Source: Saccoglossus kowalevskii
Lineage: Eukaryota > Hemichordata > Enteropneusta > Harrimaniidae
NCBI RefSeq assembly: GCF_000003605.2
Contig: NW_003147271.1
Span: forward strand, 161,127 to 186,001
Reading direction: 5' to 3'
DNA length: 24,875 nucleotides
Below are positions 11,731 through 22,988 of the stretch, in pieces. The position numbers and the translations under genes were made by a program. Position 1 is the stretch's first letter; every line of letters begins with the position of its first letter. The notes beneath the pieces were generated by a model. It was not told where the DNA came from. It searched no databases and saw only the letters and a program-made list of their open reading frames with translations.

Positions 11731-12507
11731 GTGAGTATATAGTGCCGACGCTCTTTCCTTTCCCTCCCCCTACTCTCTTCTTCCCTAGCTCATTTTCGTC
11801 TTGTTATTCGCAGCAATGTGCGTCGACACGTATTTTATCAGTTTCTTGTAAACAGTTCCATTGATCTTCGTGAACGCAGCACAAAATATTGTTTTGTGTC
11901 GGCCATCATCTTCTCTGTTTTTTTTTTAATTGAACCGAGCCTAAAGCTGAATTGCTTCGTCGGTCTAGGTATTCCCAACGAACGCGACGCAAGACCAGCT
12001 ACTGGCTTACAGCTGAATCACCCAGTTTTGATACATAAATCATATATTTTCACGCTCTGCCAGTCATTGAAAAAAAAGCATCTGCAAATTATTTTTCTTT
12101 TAAGGGTCCTTGGGGTATGATATTTCTCGTGGAAGAGTAAGCCACTGTGCGCCCTGCTATCTCGTATGTAATCGGTGATAGCCACTTTTGATAGCTTCAG
12201 ATGACATCGTATTCCAAGCTCAGGAAACTCCCCATTGGTGGGCCTCCGATTATCGCTGAAAATAAAACGGAATATTTTTACTTTGATATCTAATTATACA
12301 TTAGAGGAGCTTCTTGATTTGTTCAGTTTATACATTTATGATTTTTGTATGAAATAATTGATGTGTATGGTAATTTTTTATTGCAGCTAAGTGGTCATAT
12401 ATTTCATTGACTCCCATGACAGGTTGAATTCACACAATGTATTTATAACATATTATAGATAAATAGAAAAAAAATAGAATAAAATGAATATTAAGGCCAA
12501 CCAACCA

Positions 12508-12534
12508 CCCCACCCCATCCCACCCCACCCCCCC
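12508..12534 (-). other. C-rich tract, G-quadruplex-prone on the minus strand
   Basis: Five runs of three to seven C are separated by one or two bases (12508-12511, 12513-12516, 12519-12521, 12523-12526, 12528-12534). On the minus strand, the template for NALF transcription, this gives five closely spaced G runs with very short loops. That satisfies the usual G3+N1-7 quadruplex pattern. It lies about 0.8 kb inside intron 1. Confidence 0.75.
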
Positions 12535-12798
12535 AATTAACATGCGAGTGTATAATGTATCAGTATAGTATTGTAGTGTGTGTTTTTCTGGGTAATCTGT
12601 GTTTGCTTTATTGAGGTTTGTGTGAGATGTGGAACTCATTTATACAGGTCGTTGCTAGCAAGGTTATTTGTATGTCATCCGGAATTTTGTAACGTGGATG
12701 ATTTTGAGCACAAGCAAAGTAAACAATATTAAATCCTGTTTTTTATTTCCCTTTAATTAAACATCAACTGGAAATGGAGGCCTTTGTTGTTCACACTT

Positions 12799-12849
12799 GA
12801 TTAGAACTGAGTTAGTGATTAGAACTGAGTTAGCGATTAGAACCGAGTT
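12799..12849. repeat. Short tandem repeat, 18-bp unit, about 3 copies
   Basis: The unit GATTAGAACTGAGTTAGT occurs at 12799, again at 12817 with one change, and a third time at 12835 with further changes before the match ends at GAGTT. It is small, local and without evident function. Confidence 0.85.
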
Positions 12850-13221
12850 CCTGAATGAATGAATGTAGTATTTATTTACTTTTGTGTGTAGCATAATTTT
12901 GACAAGTCTGTGATATGATTATAGTGACTACAGACAATTCACTCTATTCTTTATGGGTTTTATGGTAGGTTGGGGTGTTAAGTTTTAATTAAATTACTAA
13001 GGCCCTTTCCTCCTAGTTTACCAGGTTTCATTTAGTATTCCTTCTTGATCTGTGGTTTTATTTGGCTCAACATACTGTAATATAATTATAATCGTTAATC
13101 TGAGCAATTTAAATCATGATACAAATCATTTCCCAAGTTGCGATCCAACATCCATATTTTTCTGTGGTCATCTGGCATTTTTGGATGTGATGTGGTCATC
13201 TGGTGTGGGGATGTCTATATA

Positions 13222-13257
13222 GGGATGGAGTGGGGGTGGGGGTGGCTGTAGGGGTGG
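13222..13257 (+). other. G-rich tract, possible G-quadruplex on the plus strand
   Basis: G runs of 3, 5, 5 and 4 (13222-13224, 13232-13236, 13238-13242, 13251-13254) are followed by GGTGG. The first and third loops are 7 and 8 bases, so the four-run pattern is borderline. The sequence then grades into GGTGAT repeats. In a nascent NALF transcript the G runs would be in the RNA. Confidence 0.5.
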
Positions 13258-13647
13258 TGGTGATGGTGATGTGATCACATAATGGTACTGCTTCTGTCAG
13301 TGTCAAAAACAAAATTCCTTAAAATGGTAATGATGAAATGTACGATGTAGGTAGATATGCATGATGATGATTATTATTACCGTATTATTAATATCATCGT
13401 CATGTGATACATTTAGTGATAATGTCAATTATGTACCTAAAAAAGGTCAAAACGTTGTGTGCGTACCGTGTACCTCAGTGTTTGCTGTTATCCCTTGAAT
13501 GCTTGCTCATATCCATGGACCGGACCCAGCTGGGGGAGGAGATCATATTTCAGGCGATCATATCATAATGATCATACATAATATAATCTGTTGTAAAAGA
13601 ATTTATTTTTCGACTAGGTTTTCATCTTTGTCTTTATTAAATCTGTT

Positions 13648-13853
13648 ACTGTAAAATACTTTTATTTTTGTTTGGAACTCATTTTCGCTGAAGGGATGGA
13701 TGATTCGTTGAAAATAAAATCTAGCGATTATACCTTGTTTCCTATATTTTACATTCAGCTCAACAAAATCAGTGCAAATAAACTCAATAGCAAAACACCC
13801 AGAAAGTCTTTTTAGTGAAAATTAATTCCAGCTAAAATAAAGTATTTTACAGT
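13648..13853 (+). mobile_element. MITE family 1, complete copy (~206 bp)
   Basis: The ends are ACTGTAAAATACTTTTATTT and, inverted on the right, ACTGTAAAATACTTTATTTT. Subterminal blocks follow (ATTTTCGCTGAAGGGATG on the left, TTAGTGAAAATTAATTCC on the right). The whole interior matches 19652-19862 read on the opposite strand. There is no coding capacity. The flanks (AATCTGTT and ATTAAAAT) are not an evident 8-bp target duplication. An alternative boundary giving a TA duplication (TA|CTGTAAAA...TTTTACAG|TA) is possible, so the superfamily is open. Confidence 0.8.
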
Positions 13854-14561
13854 ATTAAAATGCATTTGCTTTTCAACTTTCATATATGCATTGCACAACG
13901 TTTTATGAGAACGCATTTGAAAATATCAACACGAACGATTAGTTATGGCAGGCTAATCTTAATTATAAACAAATTATTCCTGTTTGTCATTCATTCTCAT
14001 TCAGTCCATGATGCACAAGAATAGTGTGCAGATTTGTTGTTGTCATTTTCATTAAACTCTTAGGGGGCCTTCTTTCATTGATATGCTAATCTTGCCTCAG
14101 TATTGTTTTTAATTATCACATGTTGTAATTGCTTCACAGTTGCAGTTCAAACAACATCTCATGTAATTTCCCTTCACTGTTAATAGTTTCAGTACACTGC
14201 ATTTGGCTTTGGCATTGGATACAAATAGTGATGAAAAACAGATGGAAGAGAAATAAGAACTTTGAATTATCCCTGTTATGTGCTGGAATGATGTGTGCAT
14301 AAGAAAGCCACCGCAAATTTAACCTTATGTACAGTAAATTTAACCCTATTTGTTTTTATGGAGGTTGAGGCCGAATGGAGGATTATATGTTATCTTCTTC
14401 CTGCATTAAGATACAAAAAAACCACAAAAAACAGGGGTCAGCAGACAATTTTTCGAGTCGGAAATGTATTAGAAAATGATTATTTTTTCATACCTTCAAG
14501 TTTTGCTCGGCGACATGGGATAAAAAGTCATTAATATATAATATGAGTATTATCTGTCACT

Positions 14562-14909
14562 GTGCCGTAATTTTGCGGTATTTTACGAGGTATTTTCATC
14601 CTACCATATTAGGAAATGCGAATTCCAAATATGGAATGATTACGCGCCTAAGCGTCCTCTAATAAAAAACAAACATGGCTGCCACCAGGGTTTGACCGGA
14701 CTCCATACAGTTCTTCGCTGATTCTGTTCTAACCTTTTTAAATTTCTGCATTCCCATGATGTATCCTTGGAAGGAAAAGATGTATAATAATAAGGTTATT
14801 ACAAAGATACCTCAAAGTATGCACTCAGACAGTACTCTGTCGCATCGACCTTCGCTGCGAGTCGGACGATACTGCCGCTGTACACTTTGAGGTATCTTTA
14901 TAATAACCT
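14562..14909 (+). mobile_element. Hairpin-bearing dispersed element, copy B
   Basis: It matches copy A (7368-7737, minus strand) over nearly its whole length. Shared blocks in order are GTGCCGTAATTTTGCGGTAT, TTTTCATCCTACCATAT, ATATGGAATGATTACGCGC, GCGTCCTCTAATAA, GCCACCAGGGTTTGAC, ATGATGTATCCTTGGAAGG, ATAATAATAAGGTTATTAC, and the terminal hairpin. The right arm of the hairpin lacks about 13 bases that copy A still has, so the arms here pair mainly over CCTCAAAG/CTTTGAGG and the outer ATACC...TAATAACC part. The copy lies in the sense direction inside NALF intron 1. No conserved open frame is seen. Confidence 0.7.
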
Positions 14910-15036
14910 TATATTATTATTGATGTTAATTCTAATATTGTGAAAATATTCCAAAAATTTACATTTTATTTAGTTCGTTACATGTGATATAAAATGTTTT
15001 CATTACTAATATATACCATGGGAATTTATCTCCCAC

Positions 15037-15090
15037 AATGCATTGCACATGTGTGCAGTAACATGGTCAGTAGCGAAAAATTTGAATTTG
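15037..15090. repeat. Dispersed short repeat with TGCACA/TGTGCA palindrome, copy 1
   Basis: The block CATTGCACATGTGTGCAGTA followed by ACATGGTCAGTAGCGAAAAA and TTTGA recurs in diverged form at 16493-16545. Both copies keep the palindromic core TGCACA-NN-TGTGCA. The similarity is short and was judged by eye, so this could be the remnant of one old repeat family. Confidence 0.45.
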
Positions 15091-16492
15091 TTTTGAACTG
15101 CTTACAGTTCAGAATTTATACAGTAATATTTTTTTAGATCGTACAAATAAAATTACATAGTTTGGGTCAACCAACACAACATAATTGGTACCTAATATTT
15201 TTTTGGTTGAATGATACAATATTATTGTGCGAAAAAGGGGGCACCGAATGAAATATGTGATTCATTTAATATGGATCCCTTACCACGCTCGCAACCCCCT
15301 CCAGTTTACAAAATGAAACCATGTTGATGAGAAAGTAAATTCTGTGCACAATCGATCTTGCACAGATTCCACCTACTTGCCTTATTTTTGAATGACCTGT
15401 GACCAAACAAAAAATTTGTTTGGTCAATTAATTAAAATTGTTATTGATATTTTCTATCCAGTTCCTAAAATAGTCAGTTGAAGAAAAGGGCCCCCTCAAC
15501 TGTGTATAAATTTTCCTGTTGTAGGCTTCCAGTGAAATGTAGGGGTTGGACCTTTCTTGTTTTCTTGCTATTGCCTTTTGTGGAATTTTCATGCGTGTCA
15601 CACAGTTTTATTCAAATCATCATGGCTAGTTGTGAAATATCCTGCAACTATGTATAATTTTTTTAAAACAAACAGGTTATGGCTGATATATGATTTATGG
15701 AAAAATGTACTGTAAGACCTTGAAATGTTTTGAATCAAATTGCAAATTTGGTCATGCACAATGTTGATTGTATGCTTTGTACATCATCGCTGTACAAGCT
15801 TGCAAGAGTCCAATGTTGTTGACCGAAAGGTTTCGCACCAGTTAGAATTTGTATCAAAGTATAGGTCAAACAGGCACCCACGAGTGTAATCTGGTCTATT
15901 TTGAAAACAGCTTTTTGCAAGTGATGGTGTTTCAAACTGATTTTTGTTTTTTAATATGTTACTAGTAGCTTCGCGATGAGTTGCTGTCGCGGTGAGTGGC
16001 TTTCGCAGTAACTGGTCCTTTTACCGGAGTTGAGAATTAATGTTTTATGTGTCTTTAACAACTATTGCTAATCTGGTTAATGTGGTACCAGAAAAGATTT
16101 GATTTGAGCCTTGAAATTGTGTGGCGGAATTTTTTGTGCAAACCAATTTTGTTTGATTGAAATGATGAAGGTATTTTAGCATGAGTACTTAACTGTGCCA
16201 TCTTTTTCCACTTTTTCAATGCAAGTGTTGTTGAATCTTTTTCATCATTTGAGACTTTCATCAATTTTTACAATTTTATTTTACAACTTACACTGTATTT
16301 GTCGTCATCTTCTTTGTGTTCATTGTTATAGGTTAATAATTTTCGGACACCAAAAGTGAAGAAAAGTCATTGGGGTCACAGGTAAATTTTTCAAGAAATT
16401 AGTCCGAAATGTCATGAAAAAGGATCAAAATTTCTAAAAAATTAACATTTAATTTAGGCAGTTTCCAGTGTGATGATGGTTTTCTATTATAT

Positions 16493-16545
16493 ACATTGCA
16501 CAAATGTGCAGTAATATGCTCAATAGTGCAAAATTTGATTGAGAA
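16493..16545. repeat. Dispersed short repeat with TGCACA/TGTGCA palindrome, copy 2
   Basis: CATTGCACAAATGTGCAGTA, then ATATGCTCAATAGTGCAAAA and TTTGA, corresponds to copy 1 with about one change in five positions. The palindromic core is intact although its two central bases differ, and the direction is the same. Confidence 0.45.
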
Positions 16546-17379
16546 TCAAACTGTCCTAAAAACTGGACAAATTAAATAAGGTATGTGATTAATTTGCTGT
16601 ATGTTTGAAAAGTATTGCTTTTTAATGTTTAACATTGTTGTGTATTGGAAGTGTCATTGCGGTATGAAATCAAACATGGCTGAAACCTAAAAATGGTTGA
16701 TTAGAGCGAGTTCAACTTTTTGATCTACGAACATGCCAGCACAGACTAATGTTATCACATCATCGCAGAAAAAGTCATATTGTATATAGTCTGCACAGGC
16801 TGCTACTCACATATCTCAAGGATCTTGTCCATTTTGAATGTGTTCCACTGACAGCCGATGAGGAGTTATCAGGTATGTTTATGGGAATTTTAGTAGTCAA
16901 ACCTTGTTATAATTAGAGACGATGATTCTATAATCTTGTTGTCATCAGTGGACCAAAATCTTTATTTTTTTCTGGTCTTTTAACTCAAGCCAACAAATCT
17001 TTGGAAAGTATTCTCTCGCTTCGATGTTGGAAGCATGCGACTATTTATACGAATGCTCCGACAAGTTAATATTGATATGTCCGGACACCAATGCTTGTAG
17101 ATGAGCACACTGCATTCCATTGAAGAAGTATCTCATTTCCTATATACAGAGTGATCATCCTCATGCAAATGAAATTAGTATTCCCTTTTACATTGCAAAG
17201 TATGTGTAATTCCATTACGCTGGTATCGTTGTTTGTGTGCATTGTTAATACAAGGAGATTCAGGATTTGTTACATACATTTAGGTGCACATACATTTCAG
17301 CGTTTATTTTTTTTTTTTTGATTCTTGTTCGCCAAGAATAAATGAATCCAGAATTTATGTTATAACCTTTGAATTCGAT

Positions 17380-18190
17380 GAATCGGTGTTCCACATACTA
17401 CCATATTCCACTCCATTATTGCCTAGCTTTGATGCTAGTAATATCTCATCCTACATGTATGCAGTGTTCCAATCACTATAGACCAATCCATTAACACCTA
17501 GCTTCAATGCCACAATTGCTAGTAATATCCCATTGCATTCAGCTATTTACCTAGAATCTATGCTGTGTTTCACTCATTATATGCTTCTCCATCAGTGCCG
17601 AGCTGTGATGCTAGTACTGTCTCATTGCAGTCAGCTGTTGACCTAGAATCTGTGTCATTCCACTTGATATATGCCACTCTATTAAAGCCTAGCTGCAATG
17701 CTAGTAATATCTCATGGCAGTCAGTTATTTACCTAGAATCTATGCTGTGGTTCACTTGCTATATGCTACTCCATCAGTGCAGATCTGCGATGCTAGTAGT
17801 GTCTCATTGCAGTCAGCTGTTGACCTAGAATTTGTGTCATTCCACTTGATATATGCCACTCTATTAAAGCCTAGCTGCAATGCTAGTAATATCTCATGGC
17901 AGTCAGCTGTTGATCTAGAATCTATGCTGTGGTTCACTCGCTATATGCTACTCCATCAGTGCAGAGCTGCGATGCTAGTAGTGTCTCATTGCAGTCAGCT
18001 GTTGACGTAGAATCTGTGTCATTCCACTTGATATATGCCACTCTATTAAAGCCTAGCTGCAATGCTAGTAATATCTCATGGCAGTCAGCTGTTGATCTAG
18101 AATCTATGCTGTGGTTCACTCGCTATATGCTACTCCATCAGTGCAGAGCTGTGATGCTAGTAGTGTCTCATTGCAGTCAGTTAGCTGTGT
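17380..18190. repeat. 91/182-bp higher-order tandem array
   Basis: Monomers of about 91 bp alternate between two types. One has TATATGCTACTCCATCAGTG and GCTAGTAGTGTCTCATTGCA, the other TATATGCCACTCTATTAAAG and GCTAGTAATATCTCATGGCA. Together they form a 182-bp unit, with the same landmark recurring at 17578, 17760, 17942 and 18124. The central dimers are almost identical, while the outermost left monomers (17380-17576) are clearly diverged and one carries an extra ~10 bp. Open frames across the array jump frames because 182 is not a multiple of three, so it is not coding. A GATTCTTG/CAAGAATA palindrome lies just before it (17320-17340). Confidence 0.93.
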
Positions 18191-18194
18191 AGTC

Positions 18195-18275
18195 AAGGAT
18201 GAGATATTACTAGCATCGTACCCAGGCATTAGTGGAGTACATGTGCCATTATAATGAAGGGAACACTGCATTCAA
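18195..18275 (-). repeat. Inverted terminal monomer of the 91-bp array
   Basis: Read on the minus strand, this stretch contains GCAGTGTTCCCTTCAT, ACTCCACTAATGCCTGGG and GATGCTAGTAATATCTCATC. It aligns with the first two monomers of the array (17401-17475) in opposite orientation. The array therefore begins with a direct monomer and ends with an inverted one of the same diverged type, giving it terminal inverted repeats. Confidence 0.8.
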
Positions 18276-19651
18276 GGGTACTGTACATTTCATTTGTTGT
18301 GTATGTATTCATTACAGATGCATCTCGTTTTCGTGTCACAGCTAATGAGCTCCTCAAAACATTGCGTATGACGCCAAATACAAATCCTAATCCTAATCCC
18401 CATTCTTCTGAATTTGTTATGCTTATTTGAAATTTTCTTCATCAAAATTTGTTGAAATCTTTTGTCATGCTTGGTCTTAGGTAAAGGTATTTTTTTGGGA
18501 TAAAATACTATGTACTAGGTAGTAGAAACTGTGAGCAATTTTCATGTTTTAAACTGTGTATACTATATAGTGTGGGCAAGTATAGGCCAACCAGAGAACA
18601 GCATAATGTACACATGTACAGTACTGATTTCAGTACCGCTTTGAGTACTAGCGAATGTTCCCAAATTATCAAATCAAGAATTAACACATTCATTGTTTTT
18701 TTTTGTCTGGAGAAATTCACGAAACATTTACGAATATGAATGTATGAATCTGAAAATAATTTCTGTCTATTTTGTCTAAATGATGAAATTTGCCTTTTTT
18801 CTCGTTTTGGCTAAAATTTGAAAAAAGATAAAGGGTTTCATAAATGTAGGCACTCGATTCATTAAATATTGTCTTTTGAGCACATAACGCATGTTTGTAG
18901 CCACTTTGTACGGTGAGATTGTTAACAGATGGAAATGTTGTCGTCGATGACAAATATACCATGGATTAGTACAATATGTGTTATTTTCATTGCAGTGGGA
19001 GGTAAGGTCATATAAAAGAATCTTATTATCCCTAAACCTGTAAATGCAACGATACGACAGAGCCGAAAAAGTAAATGCTCTGGGGGAGGTTACACAGTGA
19101 ATGCAAATATACCCAAGTTTGAAATACAGAGTCACTGTGATTTTAGTTCAAAGTGAGAGCATTTTGAAAAGCAAGGTACATTTGGTCTCTTTGCCAAAAC
19201 TGCAGGAAAAAAGAGAAAATTAATTGCATATTAAAATGCAATAAATAAATATTATCATTATCGATCATTCGATAACAACCATCATGTTATCGTGATGTTT
19301 TTTCACCGTATACAAACCTACGACAATGTGCACTTTATTTTTTCGTTATTTTGGTTTTCATTTTGTAGTGACGCATGTCAACATTATGTATCCTGCATTT
19401 ACTAATAATATGATCAAGTCTTTCACAGTGTTCGTCTGTCACCAGCACATGCGGATATCTTTTACATACTTTTTTTTTAAGTGGTACAAAGTGTGTTTTA
19501 TTTATATTTGCACATAGTGGTTATTCGGTAATGGGACCTAGCATTCTGTTAATGAGGCAATTCACAAAAATGATTTTAAAAAAATAGGAGAGTCCTCCGT
19601 GTACAAAGGATGTTGTGGTGGTTGTGTTATTGCATTTGTAAGTTTTGTAAT

Positions 19652-19862
19652 ACTGTGGAATACTTTATTTTCGCTGGAATTAATTTTCGCTGAAAAGGCT
19701 TTTTGGGGCGTTTTGTATGGAATTTATTTTCACTGATTTTTGATGAGTTTAATGTGAAATATGGGAAAAAAATTATATTCGCTGGATTTTATTTTCACGG
19801 AATCATCCCTTCAGCGAAAATAGCGAAAATAAATTACAAGCGAAAATAAAGTATTCTACAGT
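19652..19862 (-). mobile_element. MITE family 1, second copy in inverse orientation
   Basis: The terminal inverted repeats are ACTGTGGAATACTTTATTTT on the left and ACTGTAGAATACTTTATTTT inverted on the right, each continuing with CGCT. Read on the minus strand, the interior follows the copy at 13648-13853: CGCTGAAGGGATGATTCCGT, GAAAATAAAATCCAGCGA, CCATATTTCACATT, AAACGCCCC and so on. The motif TTTTCGCT and its variants recur inside each end. The right end abuts a family 2 element directly. Confidence 0.8.
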
Positions 19863-20049
19863 ACTGTAAAACCATTTATTTTCACTGACATTTAATTTCA
19901 CTATTTTGATGTTTTGAGCCTATTCGCTGTGTTTTAATTTCACGAATTTGCTAAGGGAAAATGACTTATTATTGTTATTTTACATGTTCACGTAGATTTA
20001 ATTTTGGGGATTTTACTTATCAGTGAAAATAGCGAAATTAAAACCCAGT
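19863..20049 (+). mobile_element. MITE family 2, copy lacking one terminus
   Basis: It starts ACTGTAAAACCATTTATTTT and continues with ACTGACATTTAATTTCACTA, TTTTGATGTTTTGAGC, TTTACATGTTCACGT and GATTTTACTTATCAGTGA up to AAACCCAGT. It matches 23761-23962 on the opposite strand but lacks the last ~24 bases, including that end's TTTACAGT. It directly follows a family 1 copy, forming the junction ACAGT|ACTGT. Confidence 0.8.
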
Positions 20050-21303
20050 CACTGGTTGTGGTACGATGTCAAATAGCAATGACCCCCAAATTAATCCAAC
20101 TCATCCTCACTGATACTGACAGTTGAGTAAGTTTAAGTTCACCATTTCAAAGCTGATTGATGTTTCTCACTAAAACCCCGCTCAATTATCCGAAAATGAG
20201 CTCTTCTGCTATCATGTTGAGCAGCCAAGTGACTTTGTCCTGAGATATCGGTTTTAATTGTAGTATGAACCCTACACTCATCGCTACTGATTGTCTAAGA
20301 CAGGGTAATACAGAGGTTGAAGAAAACAAGCATTCTGACAATGTTGCTTTCCAATTTCAGAATTTGTTCTTAAGACCGTTCTTGATCACTAGAATGTTGA
20401 TGGCATTGCTAGCTAATTGAATGCTGGAGACAGCTAGACTGGCTTATTGTTAGCCATGTACATACTATCAATAGCCTCACCTGTCCCTCAGCTGCCTATC
20501 CTATCTGTCTAATTTCCTCATAGTGGTACGTCCCTACACACAATACATTCTATAACGTTTGGATTCAACCATTATATTAGTAGAGGGTATGGTGTGGGAG
20601 GTCAGAAGGTGGCATTGTGTATTTGTAGATAATGAACTTTTTTTTTTTTTTTTATTTGGAAATATTTTATTGACATGCGCAATTCATCAGTATTGATTGC
20701 CGCTTTATCCGTTTTGACAGTGGAACAATTAAAGAATACACCAATCACACTCTAGATAAAACGTAATCTGCTGGGGCCACACTGGTGACAGTCTTTGTTT
20801 TATGTCTGACACATCCTTCTATACTGCATAAATTCAGGTGCATCTCAATCTTGATAAGGTCGCTGTGTACTTTTACAGCATAGAGTAATTCAGTTTGTAA
20901 TGAAAAATCTACTTGTATTGATGGACAGCTGATGATGTTATTTTCCTGTATTCTAGGTTTGTCTGCGTGTCTGTCACAAAATCTAGATCAGTGTTACAGA
21001 TTACGTTCAATTGCACGGCTTGAAAATTCACAATACACTCTTAATTTTTGTATGGATAAATTAGTTAATTTATTTTAACTTCACACAAATTATATTTTTT
21101 AAATTTGGTTGCTGCTATTCCACGCATTGCCTGCCACATCGTGTATCCTAGGTACATGTAAACCATCAAGCTTTGTATGATTCCAAGATGACTGTCTTGT
21201 TAGTTTTGTCTTTAATGTACGACATATTTCAACCAGCTTTTTACAAGCCATCAAAAGTTGAAGCAAAGAAACCCAAAGAATGGTGACATTATTTGCAAAG
21301 TAA

Positions 21304-21397
21304 CACACAGAATGATGACATCACTTGCACTGAAACATACAGGATGATGACATCACTTGCACTGAAACACACAGGATGATGACATCACTGAAACACT
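21304..21397. repeat. 32-bp tandem repeat, about 2.8 copies
   Basis: The core ATGATGACATCACTTGCACT, followed by GAAACAYACAGG, recurs at 21312, 21344 and 21376. The third copy lacks the eight bases TTGCACTG or an equivalent stretch. Each unit contains TGACATCA, which differs by one base from the ATF/CREB consensus TGACGTCA. Confidence 0.9.
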
Positions 21398-22947
21398 GCG
21401 AAAATATGAATTATTATTTCTTAGCACATTAGATCACTCCCATAACTCACCTTTGGTGCTTTTAGAAAAGGTATTTTTCTCTCCAGCCATTTGCAGAAGG
21501 GTAAGGCCAGTAGAACACGATTCTTTCACAAAATCACTCTTTTTGCTTCAGTATTTCTAACAATGTATATATGTCTTGTGACTTTGTAACCATCTCACAA
21601 TTCATGTGAGACCTTCATTGCATATCACACAATTTGCATACCTTTATCTTATAAATCCTTGCAGCTTCGCAATTATTTCTAGTCAGCAAAAAGAAGTCTG
21701 CGTAGGGACCATTTCTAGTATGAAAAAAAAACAAAACAGTTTGTGAGAAGTTAAGTTTTTCTCTAAATGAATCTCAATTTGTGTGATATCCTTGATATCT
21801 GATACATGTATCTATTCTTTTCTGCGAACGTTTCTCCTGGGACTTGTTCAGTACGTATTTACCTTGGCCAGCGGAGCAATTGGTACAGCTAATTGGAAGC
21901 TATGGAATGGCCGTTGTTGAAAACATCAATTATTTTTTGGAATTTATTGGCCCACTAGTACATCGTAAGATTTACAATATGCAAATTCCACATTTCGAAC
22001 TAATAATATACGTACAAAAAATTGCTGTTTTCAGTGATGGCAAAGTCCAATCACCATCAAGTAATGTATTCAAAATTAGATTTTTGGCGTGTAACATACA
22101 CTTCTCTCGCCTCCCCCAAAAGGGAATATCATAATGATAAACATGTAAATGTGTTCAGCCTTCGTCTTAATGCATGTGCTGTTTTTATATAATTTAATTG
22201 TGTTCTGCTGTTTATGATAATGCCTAGTTTCATCACATACATTGTACATATGTGCATTGTACGGCATACCTTGGTCTAAAGCGTTTCTGCCCATGGCATG
22301 TCTCCATGTGGTTTCCCAGCAAATTTCACTGGTGTGTGAATAAGGCTGTTTGAAGTGTTCTTTTTAATCTTGCATAAACAATGACTTCATGATTATTTAC
22401 CCATGTAACAATGTGGAAATTTTCAGACTGGTAGCTGCTTGCAATTGTGATCACGACAATCAGGCAAACGTATTTCCCCTACTGGCTTCTTTTTTGTTCA
22501 AATAACCGAACAATGTTGCAATTTCCTGCATGGAAAAACAGTTGCGTGCGATTATAGAAGAATATCAAATAACGCCTTTAAGCATTTATTAAACAACGAG
22601 AAAACATGTGTTTTGCATTCTTCCTCACTTACCAAACTATTCACTTCAGATAAATGAATTGTTTACTGTTTTTACTTTTTATTATCCTGTACTGGAACAT
22701 ATGCATGTTAGAATAGCAGAGTAAATCTTTGTGTCTTTAGTTGAAGACATACAGACATCATGATATCATAGAATGATAGTGTATTATGGTAACTGGAGAT
22801 GAGGATTGCATTCAAATTACATTCAAAACTGAAAGACAGATATGCACATGCATTTAGGTATAAATTAAGTCGAGGTAGTCTAGATGATATAGAAGTGTTG
22901 ATCTTGAACTTCGGTACATGTACGCTACATGTAGTTGTATTGGTGTT

Positions 22948-22988
22948 GGTCATTTGCATAATTAATGTGATACATTTGTTTATCTACA
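22948..22988 (+). repeat. 41-bp direct repeat with POU-type motif, copy 1
   Basis: It matches 23051-23091 at 37 of 41 positions, 103 bp apart. It contains ATTTGCATAATTAAT (22952-22966), which combines an octamer-like ATTTGCAT with GCATAATTAAT, the form reported for POU4 (Brn-3) homeodomain proteins. Confidence 0.7.

Noticed and set aside
11818-12120. 100-codon plus-strand frame just after the NALF exon
   Set aside because: It needs a GTG start and is not in the phase required after the donor at 11730. No cysteine pattern of the family is seen.
15749-15900. W-x-C motif followed by further cysteines as a candidate NALF exon 2
   Set aside because: The surrounding residues (IWSCTMLIVCFVHHRC) do not fit the family and no acceptor or donor is placed correctly.
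17565-18192. Several overlapping open frames on both strands with shared repeated peptides
   Set aside because: They are read through the 182-bp tandem array, whose period is not a multiple of three, so no single frame is conserved.
19619-19640. WLC tripeptide as a candidate NALF exon 2
   Set aside because: The context LWWLCYCICKFC does not match the family and there is no preceding splice acceptor.
21844-22134. 96-codon plus-strand frame preceded by a pyrimidine-rich stretch and CAG
   Set aside because: No cysteine pattern of a NALF exon 2, no known domain, and the first in-frame ATG comes late. Its length is within chance expectation.
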